Assembly (NCBI GenBank): GCA_016712865.1
Contig: JADJQH010000001.1
Coordinates: 278,092-342,091 of the forward strand
Length of the DNA: 64,000 nucleotides
Reading direction: 5' to 3'
Origin: Dokdonella sp.
GTDB taxonomy: Bacteria > Pseudomonadota > Gammaproteobacteria > Xanthomonadales > Rhodanobacteraceae
Part shown: one piece after another, positions 48,907 to 63,034 of the stretch
How the letters are laid out: every line of letters begins with the position of its first letter
How positions within the stretch are numbered: position 1 is the stretch's first letter
Notes under the pieces: generated by a model
What the model saw: the letters and a program-made list of their open reading frames with translations, nothing else
Databases searched by the model: none
Told to the model about the DNA's origin: nothing
Translations under genes and position numbers: made by a program

Positions 48907-49590
48907 ATGAGCGTCTATTTCACCCGGGCCAGCTTCCAGTTCCTGCGCGACCTGCGCAACAACAACAACCGCGCCTGGTTCGCCGACAACAAGTCGCGCT
49001 ATGAAGGCGTGGTGCGCCAGCCTTTCCTGCATCTGATCGCGGACCTGCAACCTGCGCTGGCGAAGATCTCCACGCATTACGTTGCAGATCCACGCACCCA
49101 GGGTGGCTCGATGTTCCGCATTCATCGCGACACCCGCTACGCGAACGACAAGACGCCCTACAAGACTTGGGCGGGAGCGCGCCTGTTCCATGAGCATCAC
49201 CGGCAACAGGAAGCGCCTTCCTTCTACATGCACTTCGAACCGGCAGACTGTTTTGTCGGTGGCGGCATCTGGCATCCGGGTGCGGAGGCGCTCAAGCGCA
49301 TCCGTTCATTCCCTTGCCAACAACCCGGCGGCCTGGAAAAGGCAACGCGTTCGCGTTCATTCACCACGCATTTTGCGCTGGGCGGCGACAGCCTGATCCG
49401 CGATCCGCGCGGCTTCGAGGTGGATGCAGACCTCCTGCAGGACATCAAGCGCAAGGACTTTGTTGCCTCGCAGCGATTTGCCGATGCACTGGCCTGTTCC
49501 AACGAGCTCAAGCCCTTGTTGATCGACCGCTTCAAGCGCGTCGCGCCGATGATCGATTACCTGTGTGCCAGCCTGGATCTGGATTTCTGA
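48907..49590 (+). CDS. DUF2461 family protein (with two compensating indels)
   Basis: A 227-residue protein of the DUF2461/TIGR02453 family, with typical motifs (FLRDLRNNNNRAWFADNKSRYE, FRIHRDTRYANDKTPYKTW, RDPRGFEVD). Its function is unknown. Between about 49307 and 49340 the residues do not fit the family, but the neighbouring frame reads LANNPAAWK, as expected. A one-base insertion in CCC followed by a one-base deletion in AAAA explains this. The frame is open overall, but that short segment is probably wrong. It starts 4 nt after sbcB. Confidence 0.82.
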   Translation: MSVYFTRASFQFLRDLRNNNNRAWFADNKSRYEGVVRQPFLHLIADLQPALAKISTHYVADPRTQGGSMFRIHRDTRYANDKTPYKTWAGARLFHEHHRQQEAPSFYMHFEPADCFVGGGIWHPGAEALKRIRSFPCQQPGGLEKATRSRSFTTHFALGGDSLIRDPRGFEVDADLLQDIKRKDFVASQRFADALACSNELKPLLIDRFKRVAPMIDYLCASLDLDF

Positions 49591-49591
49591 A

Positions 49592-50791
49592 ATGAAGGCC
49601 TCGCCGCTTGCGCAAGCCGAGATTCCCATGCTGCGCCTGTCTTCGTTCTACTTTGCCTACTACGCGGCGCTCGGGGCATTCACGCCGTATTGGGGTGTGT
49701 ACCTGAAGGCGCGTGGCCATGATGCCGCGGCCATCAGCATCCTCATGAGCCTGTGGTATGCCACGCGTATTTTCGCGCCGAGCACCTGGAGCACCCTCGC
49801 ATCCCGATCAGCGCATCCGATCCGTTGGTTGCGCATCGGCTGCCTGTCCACCGCGCTCAGCTTTGCCGTGTTCATCGTGCCGCTCGACTTCACGGGCCTG
49901 TTCCTTGCCATGTGCGTGTTCTGTTTCGTCTACAACGCGGTGATGCCGCAGTTCGAGGCAATCACGCTTTCGCACCTGGTCGGCAGGAGTGAACGCTACG
50001 GGCGCATCCGGGTATGGGGATCGATCGGATTCGTATTGGTGGTGGCGCTGTTCGGGCTGTTGCTCGACCGCTTGGGTGAAACCACCCTGCCCTGGCTCAT
50101 GCTGCCCTTGTTCGCCGGCTTGTGCGTGTCCTCGTGGTTCAACGACTATGGAAGCGGGCAATCGGAAGCACCGGCGGGGAAGCATGGTGGATTCGCAGCT
50201 CGGCTGAAGCGCCCGGAAGTAGCTGCATTCTTCGGCGTCGCCTTCCTCATGCAGATCTGCTTCGGTCCGTACTACACGTTCTACTCCATCTATCTTGATG
50301 AACATGGCTACAGCACGTCCTCGCTCGGCATCTACTGGTCGATTGGCGTTGTACTGGAGATCCTGGTGTTTGCCGGATCGGGTTGGATCCTGAGGCGCTG
50401 GCATGCCGCATGGGTGCTGCTGGTGTCGGTGCTTGCCGCCGCGGTGCGTTGGGCCATGGTTGCACTGTTTGCCGACAGCGCCGTGTTGATGGCATTGGCA
50501 CAGGCGACCCATGCACTGAGCTTCGCCGCATTCTTCGCTGCCAGCATGCAATTCCTCGCGATATTCTTTCCGGGGCGGCAGAACGGTCACGCCCAGGGCA
50601 TCTTTTATGGTTTCTCCTCGGGTGTGGGCGGCGTGCTCGGCGCACTGCTGTCCGGTTGGGTCTGGGAAAGATCCGGCGGCGAGATGGCGTTCCTGCTTGC
50701 GTCGGCGGTTGCGGTGCTCGCCTGCGTTGTGGTCTGGGTCTGGTTGCGACCGGCCCGCTTGCAATGCATGGGCTCTGGAGTCGATAAGTGA
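49592..50791 (+). CDS. MFS transporter (PPP/HcaT-like)
   Basis: A major-facilitator transporter of 399 residues with 12 predicted helices. The family signature near the start (FYFAYYAALGAFTPYWGVYLKARG) matches the phenylpropionate-permease-like group, and GRIRVWGSIGFVLVV follows helix 4. The start at 49592 lies 1 nt after the DUF2461 stop; MLRLSS at 49628 is an alternative. The substrate is unknown. Confidence 0.87.
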   Translation: MKASPLAQAEIPMLRLSSFYFAYYAALGAFTPYWGVYLKARGHDAAAISILMSLWYATRIFAPSTWSTLASRSAHPIRWLRIGCLSTALSFAVFIVPLDFTGLFLAMCVFCFVYNAVMPQFEAITLSHLVGRSERYGRIRVWGSIGFVLVVALFGLLLDRLGETTLPWLMLPLFAGLCVSSWFNDYGSGQSEAPAGKHGGFAARLKRPEVAAFFGVAFLMQICFGPYYTFYSIYLDEHGYSTSSLGIYWSIGVVLEILVFAGSGWILRRWHAAWVLLVSVLAAAVRWAMVALFADSAVLMALAQATHALSFAAFFAASMQFLAIFFPGRQNGHAQGIFYGFSSGVGGVLGALLSGWVWERSGGEMAFLLASAVAVLACVVVWVWLRPARLQCMGSGVDK

Positions 50792-51239
50792 GCGATCGAT
50801 CTTGCCACTCAGGCACTGTTCGCGCTGGATGGATCGAATCTTGTCGAGAGATTGCAATGAAACCGTCCATGGTTCCCTTCGACAGGACGGGCCCTTCGAC
50901 TGGCTCAGGACAAACGGGACAAGACATGCCGTTCGTGGTGACCTGGTCGAACCATGAACGGATCGCAAGATCGCAGGCTCACCCTTCGACTGGCTCAGGA
51001 CAGGCTCGGGCTCACCACGAACGAATGGTTGGGCGGGTATGCCATGGTCCCGCTCATGGTTCGACAGGCTCACCACGAACGGGCCTGGGAGCTCACCACG
51101 AACGGGCCTGGGAGCTCGCCACGAACGGAATTTTTGCTCAGCGCTGATTGACATGCAGCATAGAATCTCAGGACAGGCTCGGGCTCACCACGAACGGTTG
51201 TTTGTATCACTTTTGCGTTGAACAGGAAGGAGGTGCATC
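50792..51239. repeat. Intergenic array of TTCGTGGTGAGC-type repeats
   Basis: The gap holds several diverged copies, in both orientations, of a short repeat built from CTCACCACGAACG and TTCGACTGGCTCAGGACA (mainly 50876-51201). Copies of the same repeat occur at 61726-62210. No gene is seen. Confidence 0.8.
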
Positions 51240-51665
51240 GTGTTTGAGGCGTGGATACCCGCACTTGCGGGTGGCGTGTTGATCGGGCTTTCCTCCGTTC
51301 TGCTGCTTTGGTTGAACGGACGCATCGCCGGCATCAGCGGAATCATGAATGGCGTGTTGCTGCCGAAATCCGGCGAGACGTCGTGGCGCATTGCATTCCT
51401 GCTCGGGTTGATTGCCGCTGCCGGGCTTTACATCGCCTTCGTTCCGGGCGCACCACAACCCCGCCAAGGCTTTTCGACCACCGGGTTGATCATTGCCGGA
51501 TTATTGGTCGGTTTCGGTACGCGCATGGGCAATGGTTGTACCAGTGGGCATGGCGTGTGCGGTCTGGGTCGCTTCTCCGTTCGCTCGCTTGCCGCCGTAC
51601 TCGTTTTCATGGCGACCGCGATGCTGACGACTTTCCTCTTGCGCCACGTCTGGGGGTTGTCATGA
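51240..51665 (+). CDS. YeeE/YedE family transporter subunit A
   Basis: A 141-residue membrane protein starting at GTG, with an AGGAGG ribosome-binding site. It has about four helices and the family motif GFGTRMGNGCTSGHGVCGLGRFS, whose Cys residues belong to the substrate path of YeeE/YedE-type thiosulfate or sulfur-compound transporters. It pairs with the next gene through an ATGA overlap. Such pairs are the two halves of a transporter for sulfur species. Confidence 0.9.
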   Translation: MFEAWIPALAGGVLIGLSSVLLLWLNGRIAGISGIMNGVLLPKSGETSWRIAFLLGLIAAAGLYIAFVPGAPQPRQGFSTTGLIIAGLLVGFGTRMGNGCTSGHGVCGLGRFSVRSLAAVLVFMATAMLTTFLLRHVWGLS

Positions 51666-52075
51666 GTCGCTTGCTGGTTTCTGCGCTCGTCGCCGGCGCA
51701 TTGTTCGGGCTCGGCCTGGCCATGTCCGGCATGACCGATGCACGCATCGTGCTTGGCTTTCTCGACGTGGCCGGTGCCTTCGATCCCACGCTCATGTTCG
51801 TGCTGGCCGGTGCCGTTGCCACCACCGCCCTGCTGTTCACGCCGATCCTGCGTCGCGGTCATCCCCTGTTCGCAAGTGCATTCCAGGTCTCGAACCTCAA
51901 GCACATCGATGCACCGCTGCTTGCGGGTGCCGCGCTGTTCGGCATCGGCTGGGGCATTGCCGGATATTGTCCGGGTCCCGCCCTGGCGGGCCTTGGTGCC
52001 GGTTCACTGGAATCGTTGTGGTTTGTTCCCGCCATGCTGGCGGGCAGCCTGTTGCATCGACTGCTCTTCCGCTGA
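51662..52075 (+). CDS. YeeE/YedE family transporter subunit B (DUF6691)
   Basis: A 137-residue membrane protein with the second YeeE/YedE half-motif (GIGWGIAGYCPGPAL) and an upstream GLAMSGMTD segment. It starts inside the ATGA overlap with subunit A. Together the two genes make a complete sulfur-compound transporter. No sulfurtransferase or rhodanese gene adjoins them. Confidence 0.88.
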   Translation: MSRLLVSALVAGALFGLGLAMSGMTDARIVLGFLDVAGAFDPTLMFVLAGAVATTALLFTPILRRGHPLFASAFQVSNLKHIDAPLLAGAALFGIGWGIAGYCPGPALAGLGAGSLESLWFVPAMLAGSLLHRLLFR

Positions 52076-52178
52076 GGACGTGATTGCCATCGGCAAGCGC
52101 TGGGGGCTGAAGGGTTTGGAAGCCGAGGTGCGTGGGCGCGTCGGCGCACGTCAGTCTGGCCGATGAATAGCCGAATCC

Positions 52179-52293
52179 GGTGGATGCGCTTCGCTTATCC
52201 ACCCTACGCGCGACACATAGACGGGATGATTATTTGCAGCGAATACACCACATTTGGTGCATGGGTAGTGTGGATAAGCGCAGCGCATCCACC
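52179..52293. repeat. REP-like inverted repeat, possible bidirectional terminator
   Basis: Arms at 52179-52203 and 52270-52293 (GGTGGATGCGCT...TTATCCAC against its complement, 23 of 24 matching). It lies between the convergent YeeE/YedE and epmA genes, so it could terminate both. Confidence 0.75.
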
Positions 52294-52298
52294 TCCGG

Positions 52299-56610
<4,312 letters not shown>

Positions 56611-57035
56611 ATCCGGGATTCGGGATTGGGGAAAGCGAGTAGTCGTCTACTGATTCCTCCCCGCGATTCAGACATTCAATGCCCGGATTCGAAGCCTGCG
56701 CTCCACACTCCCGAGTAGCCGCTGGTCCGAATCCCTACTCTCTCAGATCCGAATGCCACTGACTTAAGGCCGGCGCACCCAGATACCGTCATTCCGGCGA
56801 AAGCCGGAATCCATTTTGATCTTGGGCATCCGGCGGAGAAAGCAATATGGATCCCGGCTTTCGCCGGGATGACGAGCTTAAGTCAGTGCCATTCCTCTCA
56901 GATCCCAAATCCCGGCCTCCCGGAAACCCCGATTCCCGCCTTGCCGCGTTGCACACGGCACCATGTTGATGACGACCTCCCTGGATTGCCTTAACCTCGC
57001 GTCCATGGGGTCCGGAACGTACGGACGAGGAACTG
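56611..57035. other. Intergenic region holding a MITE
   Basis: No gene is seen in these 425 bp. The main content is the element at 56751-56894 with its flanking direct repeats. The remainder is low-complexity sequence rich in GATTCCC/AATCCCG-like words. Confidence 0.7.
56751..56894. mobile_element. MITE-like element with 11-bp direct repeats
   Basis: A 144-bp element with outer inverted ends (GAATGCCACTGACTTAAG and its complement with one mismatch) around an inner REP-like inverted repeat (CCGGCGAAAGCCGG ... CCGGCTTTCGCCGG). It is flanked on both sides by CTCTCAGATCC (56740-56750 and 56895-56905). The matching flanks indicate insertion as a unit; it encodes no protein. Confidence 0.8.
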
Positions 57036-57557
57036 ATGCTTGCGTATGCCGGGGGCGACATGATCGCCTTCGAGACCCTCTATCGCCGTCATCGCGGCAC
57101 CCTGTACCGCTTCCTGCTGCGCTCCTTGCGTCAGCGCGCCGATGCCGATGAACTGTTCCAGGAAACCTGGAGCCGGGCCGTGGCCGCTCGCGAGCGTTAT
57201 CGGCCGGAAGCCAAGTTCAGCACCTGGCTCTTGCAGATTGCCCACAATCTGGTGATCGACCGCTTTCGCCGCTCGCGGCCGCATGCCTCGGCGGAGGAAA
57301 CCGATCTGCTGTTCAGCCGCCTGGACGCACCGGAGTCCGAGCAGCCGGATCGTGTGTTGAGCGAGTTCGAGCAGCGCCGCAGGCTTCAGCTCGCGCTTGA
57401 GGAATTACCTGAAGAACAGCGCGTAACCTTCTTGTTGCGTATGGAAAATGGCCTTGGACTTGAGGAAATTTCGGAAGTCACCGGGGCGGGCCGGGAAACC
57501 GTGAAATCCCGCCTTCGCTATGCCCTGGCACGGGTGCGGGCGAGGTTTGAGTCATGA
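57036..57557 (+). CDS. ECF sigma factor (RpoE-like)
   Basis: A 173-residue extracytoplasmic-function sigma factor. Region 2 is clear (DMIAFETLYRRHRGTLYRFLLR, DADELFQETWSRAV) and region 4 ends the protein (LPEEQRVTFLLRMENGLGLEEISEVTGAGRETVKSRLRYAL). In-frame sequence upstream reads TDEELM, which usually follows the start, so the true start may be lost through an indel a few codons earlier. Its stop overlaps the start of the next gene, a candidate anti-sigma factor. Confidence 0.88.
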   Translation: MLAYAGGDMIAFETLYRRHRGTLYRFLLRSLRQRADADELFQETWSRAVAARERYRPEAKFSTWLLQIAHNLVIDRFRRSRPHASAEETDLLFSRLDAPESEQPDRVLSEFEQRRRLQLALEELPEEQRVTFLLRMENGLGLEEISEVTGAGRETVKSRLRYALARVRARFES

Positions 57558-58414
57558 GCACGCGACGCGATCCCGAACAGGATCTCCAACAGCTGCTGAA
57601 CGCTGATCGGGGCGACCTGGGCCACATCTACGACAAGCTCGCCCGTGCCGAGCCACCGCCACGCCTGGACCGAATCGTGCTCGGCGAAGCGGCGCGCGCC
57701 ATTCGCAGTCAGCGTCAGCCGCGTGCGCAACGCTGGCTGGTCGGATTCGGGTCGGCCGCTGGAATTGTCCTCGCCGCAGGAATCGCCTGGCAGGTCGGTC
57801 AGCAAATGCAGCGGCAGGACGCTGCGGATACATCCTCGGACAGTGCCCGCAGCGTGATACCCGTGCAGCCAATCAGCGCACCGGCCGACGTCGAGCGCGA
57901 AGCGGTGTATGCCCAGCCCTCCGCCGAAAGCGTCGCCGCGCCGCAAGCTGCAGCGCCAGCGAAACAGGAGTCGGCCCCCATGCGTGCGCGCCAGGAAAAA
58001 CCCCGGCCTGCGCCACCTCCTGCACCCCGGCTCCAGCATCGCCACCCGTCCCCATGCCCGAATTGGCAAAGCCGAAGGCGGACACGCGCAGCCGGCTGCT
58101 GCCGAACCCTTCCCGGCTGCCGAGGAAAGCGCGGCATCTGCGGCGGGTGGCATCCTGCGCGAGCAAGCCGACATGGCGGCCGAGTCAGCTGCGGTTGTGG
58201 GAAGAAAAGCGCGCCAGCGCTGCCAGGCGCCTGCACCCAGCGCATCCATGCGCTTGCATCGGAATATCCATTGGATCCCGAGGCATGGCTCGGTGAAATC
58301 ATCAGACTCGAAGAACAGGGTCGGCACCAGGAAGCCATCGAGAACCTGCGCCTGTTCCGCCGCAAGTATCCCGACCATGACCTGCCGGATGTCTTGCGCA
58401 AGCTCGATCCATGA
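57554..58414 (+). pseudogene. Membrane-anchored probable anti-sigma factor, internally frameshifted
   Basis: Begins with a cytoplasmic domain (LQQLLNADRGDLGHIYDKLARAEPPPRLD) and one membrane helix (WLVGFGSAAGIVLAAGIAWQV, about 61-81), followed by a Pro/Ala-rich periplasmic region and an SEYPLDPEAWL...[14 protein letters not shown] end. From about 58030 to 58240 the frame is wrong: other frames supply PELAKPKA, AAEPFPAAEESAAS and ILREQADMAAESAAV. At least two indels that cancel each other explain this. Translational overlap with the ECF sigma gene suggests it is the anti-sigma factor. Confidence 0.6.
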
Positions 58415-59009
58415 GTGTGTTGCACGCGCTGCGCAGGTCCGCGCAGTTGTCGCAGGAAATCCGCAAGAGTCGTTTCCTGGTCCAGGCAGAACGTGTTGAT
58501 TCGCCCGATCAGGCCATGGCATCACTCAAACGGATGAGCGATCCGCTGGCCACGCACAACTGCTGGGCCTGGCGCATCGGCGCGCTTTACCGATTCTCCG
58601 ATGATGGCGAACCGGGCGGCACGGCGGGTCGTCCCATTCTCCAGGCCATCGAAGGCCAAGGCATGGACCGCGTGCTCGTGGTGGTGACGCGCTGGTACGG
58701 AGGCATCAAGCTTGGAACGGGCGGTTTGGCGCGCGCCATGGCGGGAGCGCGGCCGAATGTCTACGCCTTGCCGAACGGATTCCGTTGGTGGCGATGACCC
58801 GGATGCAGGTGCATTGCGAATTTGCCCTTCTGCCGCTGCTGATGGCCCGGCTGCCCGAGTTCCAGGCGCAGAAGGTGGAGGAAGCATTCGATGCACAGGG
58901 CGCACGCCTCAGCCTGCGTCTGCCACGCGATCAGGCAAGCGGACTACGCCACCTGCTGACGAACCTGAGCAAGGGGCGTGCGCTTATCGAGCCGGAACAG
59001 CCGGAGTAG
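58411..59009 (+). pseudogene. yigZ: YigZ/IMPACT family protein, one frameshift
   Basis: An IMPACT-family protein of about 198 residues after correction. The signature is visible ([44 protein letters not shown]). Near 58737 an extra base shifts the frame; the next frame continues [20 protein letters not shown] and the C-terminal DUF1949-like domain to the stop at 59009. The conserved continuation points to an assembly error. It overlaps the preceding gene by ATGA. Confidence 0.8.
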
Positions 59010-59723
59010 TGGACTGCAGCGGCAACGCAGGTGCGCCCAGATCGCGATCGGCATCGCCCGTGGATCCGGTGCGCATGTTCGCCGGAATATGGCCAACGTC
59101 ACCCACCGAAAGCACCTTGAAGCGACCGTCCGCTTCCACCCGGATGCGAGTGATGCTGGCGTGGCCCGGTGACATCTCCAGCCACGACTTGGTATCCACG
59201 CCGAGCGCGCGGGTCACCAGATAGCGAATCACGTTGCCGTGGCAAACCATCATCTCGGTGCGCGGTTTTCCTGCGCCGGTTTGAAGTACTCATCGAACAC
59301 GCCATCCAGTTGCTTCTTGCACGCAGCCATGCTGGCCGGATCTTCCTTGTCGGCTACTTCCTTGCGCCAGGTGGGTGGCGTGCACTCTTCCAGTCCATCA
59401 ATGATCGAGAAGCTGCGCCCCGGAAACTCCTGCGCGATGGCCGCTGCGGTATCGCGCGCACGCTGCATCGGGCTGACATACAGGGCATCGAACCCACCCG
59501 GGAATCCCACCAGGCGGGCACCGGCCATCTGTGCTTGTGCCACGCCGAGTACAGACAAACCCGGGCCGAGCTTTTTGTCGGCATCGGGGTTGGGCAGGTA
59601 ATGCCATGCCGCACCAGCACGATGGTGGCGTTGCCGATTCAGGGGCGCACTGGTCTTGTCGGCAACTGCGGATGGGGTCGTTGCGATCAGCAAGACAAGC
59701 ACAAACAGCATTTTCAAGGTCAT
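58984..59723 (-). pseudogene. Histidine phosphatase family protein, broken by indels
   Basis: A secreted phosphoglycerate-mutase-like phosphatase. The N-terminal piece has a signal peptide (MLFVLVLLIATTPSAVA) and the core ALYVSPMQRARDTAAAIAQEF. The RHG motif is reachable only in another frame (LVRHGI, about 59615). The C-terminal piece (VCHGNVIRYLVTRALGV, with the second catalytic His) lies in a third frame beyond about 59250. So at least two indels split the gene. The conserved pieces suggest sequencing error rather than long decay. Confidence 0.75.
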
Positions 59724-59726
59724 TGA

Positions 59727-61623
59727 TCACTCTCCAAGGCTGCGACAACGTTCAGGGGGTTGAACTGACCGACCAACGTGACGCCGCTGTAGTTGGACCA
59801 CGCGTACAGCATCACATGCCAGGTTCCGCCTGCGGCGAGGCAATGACGCAGGTTTCCGTGCTGCTGGATGAAGTGGATCGGCAATCGTAAACCTGTTGGG
59901 TGGGTGGCGAACCCCGGCGAACATACAGATCCATGTCGCCCGTGCCACCGCTGCTGCTGAAACTGAGATTGGTCGCACCCGCGGAACTTCCAGGGTGAAG
60001 TAAATGGTGCCGCCCTGAGTGTCGGAAAGCCCCGCAACCGGCACGCCATTCTGCAAGGGACCACCGCCTGGCGATACGACCACGTTGCGCACGCGATCAT
60101 CGGACGCGCCATCGTCATCGGTCACGGTCAGGGTGACCTGGTAACCGCCGCCTACCGCGTAGCTGTGTTGTGGATTAGCAACGGTGGAATTGCCGCCGTC
60201 ACCGAAATTCCAGGCATGGGAAACGATGCTGCCATCATTGTCCGTCGATGTATTGGTGAAGCTCACATCGAGGCCATTGGCCAGCGAGCTGAAACTGGCC
60301 GTTGGCGGCTGGTTCGGCAGGGCCTCGAATCCGTGCGCAAAATCAGGTCCCGATGCCTGGCTGGTGCCTTTGGCCACTTCGCCGAGGAAGGCGAGGCCCA
60401 GCTGTGCGAACGGCACGCTGTGTTCGGCGCTATCGCCCATGTTGACCAATAGGTCATTCATGCTGTGGATCTGATTGAAATCGTGCCCCATGCCGCCACC
60501 CTCGAACAGGAACGACGACGGATAACCAGACGATGTCCAGGATGCGTGATCCGAACAGGCATACCCGCACGGGCTGCTGCCGCGACTCATGCCCAGTGGT
60601 GCCAGGTAGGCATCGAACAACTGGCCCATGAACGCATTCAAGGTTGAGCTGGTGAAGTCGTTGATCACCTCGATCTCGACCTGGCCTGGCTCGTGGTAAG
60701 TTGGTCATGTCCAGTTGCAAGGCGCCGACCACGTTGACGCCATCCGCCTGGAATGACTGGGCAATGGCCTGCGAGCCGTTCAATCCCACTTCCTCGGCGG
60801 CATAGCCCATGAATTTGACGGTGCGCTGCGGGCGGAAGTTGCTGGCCATCGCCACGCGCAGGATTTCGGTCAGGCTGGCAATACCGGAGGCATCGTCATC
60901 GGCACCCGGCGCGCGCTCGGTCGCCGGCGGCAGGTTGTCCACATGGTTGATGGAATCCAGGTGTCCACCCAGAACGACCACTTCATTGGGAAGCGTCGTG
61001 CCCTGGATGGTCAGGATCACCGAAGGCTGACCGCCACAGTCGCCGCAGGCGGTGAACAATTCGGCGCTGACATCGCTGCGGCCATTGGCCAGAGCCAACC
61101 AGGTATCGCGGATCCAACCTGCAGCTTCCGCACCTGTTGCACTTCGCGTAGTAGCGGTTCTGGTAAGCCTGCAGGTGACTGATGGTGTTGTATATGTTCA
61201 GCTCGCTGACCTGTGGCAGCCAGGCGTTCACCACATTCGCGTTGTCGATGGTGTAACCACCCGTGGGTTCAAACTGCGCGGCCTGCCTGCTGCGGTCATT
61301 GGCCAGGAAGGCTTCCGCAGCGGCGCGGCTCGGAAACGAGAAGAATCCACCACAGCGGCGCTCCTGCTGGTGAACGTGCCGCCCCAGGGCATCCACCTGG
61401 CCTGCATCCAGTTCGGCCAGCATGAGTGGGTTGCCCAGGGCGTCCACGCGCGGTGCCGCCGAGGCCTGTAGCCGGGAATACCCTGCCAGGTTTCCTGGGC
61501 AGTGATCACGAAACGCCGGGAATCACTGTCGACAGGTGCCGCTGCTGCCGTGCCGAACGTGATTGCAGTGCCCAGCATCAGGGATGCGTGGACGAAACGG
61601 CCAAGCGTGTTGATTCGAAACAT
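59727..61623 (-). pseudogene. Secreted M28 aminopeptidase with PKD and pre-peptidase domains, multiply frameshifted
   Basis: Starts MFRINTLG with a signal peptide (LMLGTAITFGTAAAA). Next come a propeptide, an M28 zinc aminopeptidase (GGHLDSI, GADDDASGIASLTEIL, YAAEEVGLNGSQAIA, and later HASWTSSGYPSSFLFEGG), a PKD domain (NFGDGGNSTVANPQHSYA) and a pre-peptidase C-terminal domain (TWHVMLYAWSNYSGVTLVG). These pieces are spread over several frames, with breaks near 61460, 61140, 60690 and 59990. The intact gene would encode about 620 residues. It is probably a secreted leucine-type aminopeptidase of a protein-degrading bacterium. Confidence 0.75.
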
Positions 61624-62284
61624 GGATGGATACCGGATTGGAATTCTGGTGCCACGTGTCCGCAGCGAACACAACGGGCGGCAACGGGCGATTATGGCAT
61701 GCGTTTGGCCAACGCAAGTTAGCGCTGAACAAGCCGCTTCCGTTCGTGGAGAGATCCTATGTTGCCGGTCAACCAGCACTGAGCAAGAGAATTCCGTTCG
61801 TGGTGAGCCCAAGCCTGTCCTGAGATTCCATGTTGCCGGTCAACGAGTTCTGGGTAAAAAATTCCGTTCGTGGTGAGCCCTTCAATTCCGTTCGTGGTGG
61901 CTTGTCGGACCATGAACGGAATCCTGCCAGATTCCACGCCCTTTTCGAGCGGCCAAGAGCGATACCTATCCCGGATGACAGGCCGGTTCCCGGCCTGCCC
62001 TTCGAGCCAACGCTTCGCGCATGTTCGCTACGGCATCCTGCCTACGCAGTGCGCTGCGCGGCATCTTGGCTACGTTGCTCAAACCCGTTCGTGGCGAGCC
62101 CCAAATTCCGTCCGTGGTGAACCCTTCAATTCCGTTCGTGGTGAGCCCTTCAATTCCGTTCGTGGTGAACCCTTCAATTCCGTTCGTGGTGAGCTTGTCG
62201 AACCATGAGCGGAATCATGGTGGCGCCTATTCATCCTCCGACCGGCCCAGGAATAGAGGTTTGGTCAGCTCTATCCCATAACCC
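61624..62284. repeat. Intergenic array of TTCGTGGTGAGC-type repeats
   Basis: Contains tandem-like copies of AATTCCGTTCGTGGTGAGC, especially 62103-62200 where the unit recurs every 24-25 bp, plus diverged copies from 61726. It belongs to the same family as 50876-51201. No gene is seen in this 661-bp gap. Confidence 0.82.
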
Positions 62285-62757
62285 TCACCCGCCGCGCACG
62301 CGCCGAGTCAGGCCCTTCAGGAAGTTGCGCAGCATCTGATCACCGCAGGCACGGTAGTTCTTGTGTCCAGGCTGACGGAACAGCGCCGACATTTCCGGCT
62401 TGGTCACGGGAAAATCCACCTCTTCGAAAATGCCGTGCATGTCTTCATCCTTGAGCTCAAAAGCAACCCGCAACTTCTTCAGCACCAAATTGTTGGTGAT
62501 GCGCTTCTCGATGGCGCGCTTCGGATCGCCTTCCCTGCGCCCACGGCGATAGACGATCAAACCATCCAGGAAATGCGCAAGCACGCTTGTCGGGACATTC
62601 GAGATAGCCGAGTTCCCTTCCTTGCGCAACATCGCCTGCGCGTGTTGCGCCTCCATGGGGGAACGGCATCCACCATGCGCGTGATCTCAGCCACCTTGCG
62701 GTCGGACGGGTCGAGCATGCGCTAGCGGACGCTACGCAATGTATCGTTGTTGATCAT
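62285..62757 (-). pseudogene. DUF1456 (YehS-like) protein with disrupted N-terminal half
   Basis: YehS proteins have two DUF1456 repeats. The second is intact (TNNLVLKKLRVAFELKDEDM, then GHKNYRACGDQMLRNFLKGL). The first begins at 62757 (INNDTLRSVR) but meets a TAG at once and then changes frame near 62660 to reach the intact second half. So the gene has at least one nonsense or indel change and one frameshift. The function of the family is unknown. Confidence 0.72.
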
Positions 62758-63034
62758 CAAAGCGGATCCTGGTTGGCCTGACGGTTCGCCACTTGCTTGG
62801 CGAGACTATCGCCTACGGATCATGCAACGCACTGGGAGATGTTGTTGGTCCAGCGAAACCCGGACATTGGTTCAGCAGGCCGACCCGCAGCTGGGTCCGT
62901 AATAAACACTTTCAGAGTGTCCCTAGAATCACGACATGAATGGGAAATGACCCCAGGGTCCTTGAACCACATGCAGAAGGGCACGAAGCTCAGGACTGGA
63001 CATGCATCAGGTTCCCGGGTGCGTATGGGTTAGC

